In this document: positions 58,947 to 64,000 of the stretch, one piece after another
How the letters are laid out: each line of letters begins with the position of its first letter
Numbering within the stretch: position 1 is the first letter of the stretch
Assembly: GCF_038007285.1 (NCBI RefSeq)
Contig: NZ_JBBOWX010000001.1
Location: 558,001 to 622,000 of the forward strand
Direction: 5' to 3'
Source of the DNA: Sporosarcina sp. FSL K6-3457
GTDB lineage: Bacteria; Bacillota; Bacilli; Bacillales_A; Planococcaceae
Length of the DNA stretch: 64,000 bases
Made by a program: the position numbers and the translations under genes
Notes under the pieces: generated by a model
What the model was told of the DNA's origin: nothing
The model's input: only the letters and a program-made list of their open reading frames with translations
The model's database searches: none

Positions 58947-59492
58947 ATGATGAAGAGACAAAAAAGTATCATCATTCCGGAAAACCCTATTTCTAGCTTT
59001 TTATTCAGTGATACGCGTTCTGCAGTTATTTGGTTATTTATAAGACTTTATGTCGGTTATGCATGGTTGACGGCAGGTTGGGGCAAAGTGCGAAGTGATG
59101 CGTGGACTGGTGAAAACGCAGGGGCTGCCATCAAAGGTTTTGTCTCAGGTGCAATTGCTAAGTCCCAAGAGGGCGGCGATGTGTCTAGCTGGTTTGCAAC
59201 ATTTTTAGAAAACGCCGTACTGCCGAATGCGAAAGTGTTTGGGTTTGTAGTCGCTTATGGTGAATTATTAGTAGGTTTAGGATTAATAGTAGGTTTATTA
59301 ACAGGGATTGCAGCGTTTTTCGGTGCATTGATGAATGTCAGTTTCCTACTAGCTGGAACATTAAGTACAAATCCAATTTTGTTCATTTTGGCAACTTGGT
59401 TAGTACTCGCTTGGAAAGTGGCAGGCTGGTATGGTCTTGACCGCTTTGCGCTACCAAAACTAGGAACACCTTGGAAGAAGCCCAGTAGATAG
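58947..59492 (+). CDS. DoxX-family membrane protein
   Basis: A 181-residue membrane protein with four helices. The family signature is seen in WLFIRLYVGYAWLTAGWGKV (about 28-47), GFVVAYGELLVGLGLIVGL, and the C-terminal LAWKVAGWYGLDRF. Relatives include DoxD, the thiosulfate:quinone oxidoreductase small subunit, and DoxX proteins tied to redox and thiol stress. Function here is not known. A single gene with AAGGAG before its ATG and a terminator after. Confidence 0.87.
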   Translation: MMKRQKSIIIPENPISSFLFSDTRSAVIWLFIRLYVGYAWLTAGWGKVRSDAWTGENAGAAIKGFVSGAIAKSQEGGDVSSWFATFLENAVLPNAKVFGFVVAYGELLVGLGLIVGLLTGIAAFFGALMNVSFLLAGTLSTNPILFILATWLVLAWKVAGWYGLDRFALPKLGTPWKKPSR

Positions 59493-59504
59493 TAGATAAT
59501 AATT

Positions 59505-59551
59505 ATAGGATTCGTCTCATCTCATTGAGGCGAATCCTATTTTAATGTTTT
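59505..59551 (+). terminator. Terminator of the DoxX gene
   Basis: A 10-bp stem (59505-59514 with 59531-59540), with an inner CTCA/TGAG pairing, then TTTTAATGTTTTC. Confidence 0.8.
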
Positions 59552-59635
59552 CTATATATGTTGAATTTATGATTGTGACATAATCCCCTAGCGCCGAGCG
59601 GATTTAGTAGGATTCTTTAGTTCAACTTATATAGT
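59552..59635. repeat. Inverted-repeat-flanked element, TTGAAYTTATGATT family (copy 3)
   Basis: CTATATATGTTGAATTTA (59552-59569) and TAGTTCAACTTATATAG (59618-59634) are imperfect inverse ends. The interior shares TTATGATT and TAATCCCCTAGCGCCG with the 33871 copy. Confidence 0.6.
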
Positions 59636-59731
59636 GCATTAAAAATGTCGTTTCATGTTATATCACATCGAAATTGGGGTAAATGGTGTATACTATTTAT
59701 TACCTAAAGTAATCGGAAGAAGGAGATTAAC

Positions 59732-61201
59732 ATGAGTTCAAAATATGCAGATGACAGCTTAGCTTTACATACGGATCTTTATCAAATCAATATGGCGGAA
59801 TCGTACTGGGCAGATGGTATCGGTAATCGGAAATCAGTGTTCGAATTATTTTTCAGAAGTTTACCGTTTGGCAATGGTTACGCGGTATTTGCGGGGCTTG
59901 AAAGAGTCCTCGATTTTTTGCGGAATCTTCATTTCAGCGATAGTGATTTGGCGTATTTAAAGGATGAGCTCGGCTATGAAGAGGACTTTATTGGTTATTT
60001 GAAAGAACTACGTTTCACAGGTGATGTCTATTCGATGGTAGAAGGGGAATTGGTTTTTGCGAACGAGCCCATCATGAGGATAGAAGCACCACTTATCCAA
60101 GCACAGCTTATTGAAACAGCACTTTTAAACATTGTTAATTATCAAACACTCATTGCAACAAAAGCGAGTCGTATTAAACAAGTCGTGAAGGATGAAGTGG
60201 TCATGGAATTTGGGACACGTCGTGCACATGAAATGGATGCAGCAATTTGGGGTGCACGTGCGACTATTATTGGTGGTATTGAAGCAACAAGCAATGTTCG
60301 TGCAGGGAAAAGATTCGATATTCCTGTATCGGGGACACACGCGCATTCTATGGTACAAGCTTATAAAAGTGAATATGAGGCGTTTCATACCTACGCGAAG
60401 CGCCATAAGGACTGTGTTTTCTTGGTCGACACGTATAATACGCTGAAAATTGGGATTCCTACAGCGATTCAAGTCGCGAAGGAATTAGGCGATCAAATCA
60501 ATTTCATCGGTATACGTTTGGACAGTGGCGATATTTCATTTTTATCAAAGGAAGCTCGTCGTATGTTGGATGAAGCAGGATTTACAGATGCAAAAATAGT
60601 TGTTTCAAATGATTTGGATGAATATACTATTTTGAATTTGAAAGCGCAGGGAGCAAGGGTGGATGTCTGGGGAATTGGTACGAAGTTGATTACAGCTTAT
60701 GACCAGCCAGCACTTGGCGCGGTGTATAAGATTGTTTCTATAGAAGATGAAGCAGGTGAAATGGTGGATACCATCAAGATTTCATCGACAACAGAAAAGG
60801 TTACTACACCAGGACGGAAGAATTTGTATCGCATCATTGACTTGGAAAATGGTAAGGCTGAAGGGGATTACATTACGATGTACGATGAAGATCCTACGTC
60901 TGAAAAGCGATTGAAAATGTTCCACCCTGTTCATACATTCATCTCGAAGTTTGTGACGAATTTCGAAGCGAAAAACCTACATGTGAAGGTAGTCGAAAAT
61001 GGGGGTATCATCTACGAAAATCCATCGCTGTTACAAATGCGTGACTATGCGCAAGAGAACTTGAATTTATTGTGGGATGAATATAAACGTTCGTTGAATC
61101 CAGAAGAATATCCGGTGGATTTAAGTCAGAAATGTTGGGATAACAAAATGCGTAATATCCAGGAAGTTCAGGAAATGGTAGAGGATTTTCTGGATAAGTG
61201 A
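59732..61201 (+). CDS. pncB: Nicotinate phosphoribosyltransferase
   Basis: A 489-residue enzyme of the Preiss-Handler NAD salvage route, joining nicotinate to PRPP. Markers: LHTDLYQINMAESYW at the N terminus, FEFGTRRAHEMDAAIW near residue 160 (active-site region), VSGTHAHSMVQAY near 205, and IRLDSGDISFLSKEAR near 270. Length fits the long bacterial form. AAGGAG precedes the ATG. A -10-like TATACT (59689) and a short inverted repeat ATTAC-N5-GTAAT (59699-59713) lie in the leader. nadE follows after 12 bases. Confidence 0.96.
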   Translation: MSSKYADDSLALHTDLYQINMAESYWADGIGNRKSVFELFFRSLPFGNGYAVFAGLERVLDFLRNLHFSDSDLAYLKDELGYEEDFIGYLKELRFTGDVYSMVEGELVFANEPIMRIEAPLIQAQLIETALLNIVNYQTLIATKASRIKQVVKDEVVMEFGTRRAHEMDAAIWGARATIIGGIEATSNVRAGKRFDIPVSGTHAHSMVQAYKSEYEAFHTYAKRHKDCVFLVDTYNTLKIGIPTAIQVAKELGDQINFIGIRLDSGDISFLSKEARRMLDEAGFTDAKIVVSNDLDEYTILNLKAQGARVDVWGIGTKLITAYDQPALGAVYKIVSIEDEAGEMVDTIKISSTTEKVTTPGRKNLYRIIDLENGKAEGDYITMYDEDPTSEKRLKMFHPVHTFISKFVTNFEAKNLHVKVVENGGIIYENPSLLQMRDYAQENLNLLWDEYKRSLNPEEYPVDLSQKCWDNKMRNIQEVQEMVEDFLDK

Positions 61202-61213
61202 GGGGGTAGGACA

Positions 61214-62041
61214 ATGGAAACACTACAAGAAAAGATTATCGCTGAGTTGAAGGCACAACCCGTCATTGACCCTCAAGAAGAAATTCGTAAGTCCATTGAC
61301 TTTTTAAAAGCTTATGCTAGAAAGAATACTTTTTTAAACGGGTTTGTTCTTGGGATTTCAGGTGGGCAGGATTCGACATTGGTTGGCAAGCTGGCTCAGT
61401 TAGCTGTCGATGAGTTGAATGACGAGGTAGGAGCCAATCATTATAAATTCATTGGGATTCGATTGCCTTATGGTATTCAGTTTGATGAGGAAGATTGTCA
61501 AGATGCCCTTGATTTTATAGAGCCAACATTGGTCTATACGGTCAATATAAAGGAAGCTGTTGATGCGAGTGAGCGCACGCTAATGGCTGCGGGTGTGAAG
61601 TTGACGGATTATTCTAAGGGGAATGAAAAGGCGCGGGAACGGATGAAAGTGCAATATTCTGTTGCGGCGATGCATAATTGCGTGGTGCTGGGAACGGATC
61701 ATGCGGCGGAGGCGATTACCGGATTTTATACGAAATTCGGGGATGGCGGCGCTGATTTAATGCCGATTGCTAGATTGAACAAAAGGCAAGGGAGGCAGTT
61801 GCTGAGTGAGCTTGATTGTCCAGCGCATCTCTATATGAAGGTGCCGACTGCAGATCTTGAAGAAGAGAAACCAGCGTTATCAGATGAGGTGGCTCTTGGT
61901 GTTACGTATGATTTAATCGATGATTATCTGGAGGGAAAAGAGATTCCAACAGAGCCGCGTGAGAAATTGGAAAACTATTTTTTACGCTCACAACATAAAC
62001 GTCATATGCCGATTACGATTTTTGATGATTTTTGGCGCTGA
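61214..62041 (+). CDS. nadE: NH3-dependent NAD synthetase
   Basis: A 275-residue enzyme amidating deamido-NAD with ammonia and ATP, the last step of NAD synthesis. The PP-loop is [10 protein letters not shown] near residue 50; [20 protein letters not shown] and [10 protein letters not shown] are family signatures. There is no glutaminase domain, so this is the short ammonia-using form, as in B. subtilis. Co-transcribed with pncB, giving a compact NAD salvage pair, and closed by a terminator. Confidence 0.97.
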   Translation: METLQEKIIAELKAQPVIDPQEEIRKSIDFLKAYARKNTFLNGFVLGISGGQDSTLVGKLAQLAVDELNDEVGANHYKFIGIRLPYGIQFDEEDCQDALDFIEPTLVYTVNIKEAVDASERTLMAAGVKLTDYSKGNEKARERMKVQYSVAAMHNCVVLGTDHAAEAITGFYTKFGDGGADLMPIARLNKRQGRQLLSELDCPAHLYMKVPTADLEEEKPALSDEVALGVTYDLIDDYLEGKEIPTEPREKLENYFLRSQHKRHMPITIFDDFWR

Positions 62042-62047
62042 AATAAC

Positions 62048-62080
62048 AAAAGGGCTCCTGTTAGGGGTCCTTTTAATTTT
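62048..62080 (+). terminator. Terminator of pncB-nadE
   Basis: An 11-bp stem with two G-U pairs (62048-62058 with 62064-62074), then TTTTAATTTT. Confidence 0.85.
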
Positions 62081-62130
62081 CCGGAGGATGTCACAAAATT
62101 TGGGCACAATTACGCCAAGGCGTAATTGAT
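62081..62130 (+). repeat. Hairpin repeat family A, internally deleted copy
   Basis: CCGGAGGATGTCACA joins directly to AAATTTGGGCACAATTACGCC and the tail hairpin CAATTACGCC/GGCGTAATTG. The AGGAG and inner hairpin are missing, so the copy looks like a deletion between the stem arms. Confidence 0.7.
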
Positions 62131-62236
62131 TTGGAATTTGCTTAAGTTGTATGGGAAACGGTTATCCTGTATTATGAAATTATGTTTTGTTAATTTTCGG
62201 ATAAGGTGATTATTGTATCCAATTGGGGGATCTGGA

Positions 62237-63187
62237 ATGGCAGATAAAGAGATGATCGAGAAAGTCTTGACGAATATTGAAAAAGTAATGATTGGGAAAC
62301 GAGATATTGCGGAGTTGAGTGTGACTGCACTTCTTGCGGGTGGACATGTTCTGCTTGAGGACGTGCCGGGTGTCGGAAAAACGATGATGGTTAAGGCGTT
62401 AGCGAGGTCGATAGGGGCGGATTTTAAACGGATTCAGTTTACGCCGGATTTACTTCCTTCCGATGTGCTTGGTGTGTCCATTTACAATCCAAGAGAGATG
62501 GAATTTGAATTTAGACCTGGCCCGATTATGGGCAATATTGTTCTTGCGGATGAAATCAATCGTACTTCGCCAAAGACACAAGCGGCATTACTAGAAGGAA
62601 TGGAAGAGTCCTCGGTGACAATTGATGGCGAAACGATGCGAATTCCTCAACCGTTTTTTGTTATGGCGACGCAAAATCCAATTGAGTACGAAGGTACATA
62701 TCCGCTGCCAGAAGCACAATTGGATCGTTTTTTATTTAAATTAAAAATGGGCTATCCGACAAAGTTCGAGGAGACGGAAATACTGAGCCGAGCTGAAAAA
62801 GCGGTGCCTCTGGATCAGTTAGAAACAGTCATCTCGCTTGACGATTTAAAGGCTCTACAAAACGCTGTGACAGACATCACTGTCGATGAAACGATTAAAT
62901 CATATATTGTAGATTGTGCTTCGCAGACGCGTAGTCATCCCTATGTCTATTTGGGGGTAAGTCCACGTGGTTCTTTAGCGCTGATGAAGGCGTGTCAAGC
63001 TTACGCGTTACTAAGAGGCCGAGCTTATGTGACACCGGATGATGTGCAATACCTTTCGCCATTCGTATTTGGTCATCGAATGATTTTACGGCCTGAAGCC
63101 AAATATGAAGGGATTTCCACGAAGGAAATTGTGGACCGGATATTGACAAAGGTACGTGTACCCGTTAATAAGGTCCAGTTCAAATGA
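62237..63187 (+). CDS. MoxR-family AAA+ ATPase
   Basis: About 316 residues: Walker A EDVPGVGKTMM near residue 41, Walker B VLADEINRTSPKTQAALLEGMEE, sensor 1 FVMATQNPIEYEGTYPLPEAQLDRF and an arginine-rich C-terminal lid (VSPRGSLALMKACQAYALLRGR). MoxR ATPases act as chaperones with DUF58 and von Willebrand proteins. It overlaps the DUF58 gene by four bases (ATGA). ATG 62237 has GGGGGA six bases upstream; TTG 62213 is a less likely alternative. Confidence 0.94.
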   Translation: MADKEMIEKVLTNIEKVMIGKRDIAELSVTALLAGGHVLLEDVPGVGKTMMVKALARSIGADFKRIQFTPDLLPSDVLGVSIYNPREMEFEFRPGPIMGNIVLADEINRTSPKTQAALLEGMEESSVTIDGETMRIPQPFFVMATQNPIEYEGTYPLPEAQLDRFLFKLKMGYPTKFEETEILSRAEKAVPLDQLETVISLDDLKALQNAVTDITVDETIKSYIVDCASQTRSHPYVYLGVSPRGSLALMKACQAYALLRGRAYVTPDDVQYLSPFVFGHRMILRPEAKYEGISTKEIVDRILTKVRVPVNKVQFK

Positions 63188-64000
63188 TTAAAACAAAAAA
63201 AATGCTCGATATTTCAGGACGATTTCTTTTTGTACTAGGTGTCTTGGCGTTGACATTTGTTTTTGCAATGTTTCAAGGTGGGAAGGTTAGCTGGACCATT
63301 TTTTATAGTCTATTGCCTTTCGTTATGTATTCTACATTCTTATTTTTCTATCCATTTTCGGAGATTAAGGTAAAACGGTCAATTCGATCAGCGAATAGCC
63401 AAAATAGTGGCAAGTTTCTTGTGACATTGTCCCTTAAGCGGAAAAGTCGTTTTCCGTTATTGTATACAGCTGTAACCGAGAAGTGGGCAGAGGATGACGT
63501 GGCTTTATTGGCAGGGGGGCCGTTTAAAAGGCTATTCCTGTTTGGATTCCGTAAAGAAATTGAATGGCAATATGAAATTGAACAGATGCCGAGGGGAGAG
63601 CATCTGTTGGAAGGTGTAGTTGTTGAGGTGTCAGACTTTTTTGGTTGGCTCCGTAAAACGAAATTGATAGATGCAAGAGATACGATTCTTGTGTTTCCCA
63701 AAATGATAGACCTTCACTACGTCCCATTCGATACACAATATGATCGAGGTACACTGGTTTCACTTTTGAATATTGTCAAAGACACAACGATGGTAACGGG
63801 AGTTCGAGGGTATCAGCCAGGGGACCGGGTAACGTGGATTCACTGGAAGTCATTTGCTCGGACGCAGACGTTGATGACGAAAGAGTTTGAAGACAGGCGA
63901 TCACAAGAGCTATTGCTGCTTTTGGATGGGAGAGTATCGGCAACATTTGAAGAACAAGTAGAGTTGACGGCATCTATTCTGAAAGAGGCTTCCAGTCATC
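63184..64000 (+). CDS. DUF58 domain protein, N-terminal part
   Basis: Open from ATG 63184 to the window's end (272 codons), so incomplete. Two membrane helices at about 10-30 and 35-55 are followed by an extended region, and then the DUF58 signature: RGYQPGDRVTWIHWKSFART near residue 210 and a vWA-like LLLLDGR near 245. It is the usual partner of MoxR ATPases, often followed by a transglutaminase-like gene. The cellular role of this pair in Bacillales is not settled. Confidence 0.9.
   Translation, partial: MIKTKKMLDISGRFLFVLGVLALTFVFAMFQGGKVSWTIFYSLLPFVMYSTFLFFYPFSEIKVKRSIRSANSQNSGKFLVTLSLKRKSRFPLLYTAVTEKWAEDDVALLAGGPFKRLFLFGFRKEIEWQYEIEQMPRGEHLLEGVVVEVSDFFGWLRKTKLIDARDTILVFPKMIDLHYVPFDTQYDRGTLVSLLNIVKDTTMVTGVRGYQPGDRVTWIHWKSFARTQTLMTKEFEDRRSQELLLLLDGRVSATFEEQVELTASILKEASSH

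Overview
The window is a low-GC Firmicutes chromosome segment. Spore-coat-like genes, sigma-K-like promoters, two SAM (S-box) riboswitches, catabolite-responsive (cre) sites, strong GGAGG ribosome binding sites and a C-P lyase operon point to a spore former of the order Bacillales. A member of the Planococcaceae such as Sporosarcina is my best guess, but that is inference. I see no rRNA, tRNA, CRISPR array, prophage or transposase gene.

Layout. (1) 1-13.1 kb is sugar acquisition: a beta-glucoside PTS with a GH1 phospho-glucosidase and RpiR regulator (minus strand), an ABC sugar importer operon that also carries a chemoreceptor, a DUF624 protein and a sugar isomerase/epimerase-like gene, and a large secreted beta-helix protein with two discoidin domains. 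(2) 13.2-22.3 kb is a xylose/ribose-type ABC importer followed by a sensor cluster: binding protein, LytS/YesM kinase, YesN regulator and a second binding lipoprotein. (3) 22.4-31.6 kb looks like a sporulation locus: two CsxC-like proteins followed by six tightly packed glycan-type enzymes (PIG-L deacetylase, GT4 glycosyltransferase, ATP-grasp, CotS/APH-like kinase, sugar epimerase, small kinase-fold protein). (4) 31.7-33.8 kb is selD-mnmH for 2-selenouridine in tRNA. (5) 34.1-36.2 kb is a SAM riboswitch with yitJ; a second SAM riboswitch drives metI-metC at 39.8-42.4 kb on the other strand. Between them lie a PAS-GGDEF diguanylate cyclase and a MarR-pirin-nitroreductase operon. (6) 42.5-45.1 kb holds FetAB-like ABC genes and an AI-2E family membrane protein. 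(7) 45.5-58.6 kb is a complete phosphonate/C-P lyase locus (phnF, G, H, I, J, K, M, acyltransferase, L, PHP phosphodiesterase, D, C, E, E, then a HAD phosphatase). A Pho-box-like hexamer array precedes phnG. (8) 58.9-64 kb contains DoxX, pncB, nadE, a MoxR ATPase and the start of a DUF58 protein.

The most unexpected structure is between genes. One hairpin-rich repeat of about 90 bases recurs at 42.1, 45.4, 55.2, 58.7 and (internally deleted) 62.1 kb. Its stems differ between copies by compensatory changes, and it keeps a Shine-Dalgarno-like AGGAG. Two other small repeat families and a long multi-hairpin element between phnI and phnJ accompany it. Together with the spore glycan cluster, these are the best candidates for undescribed biology here.
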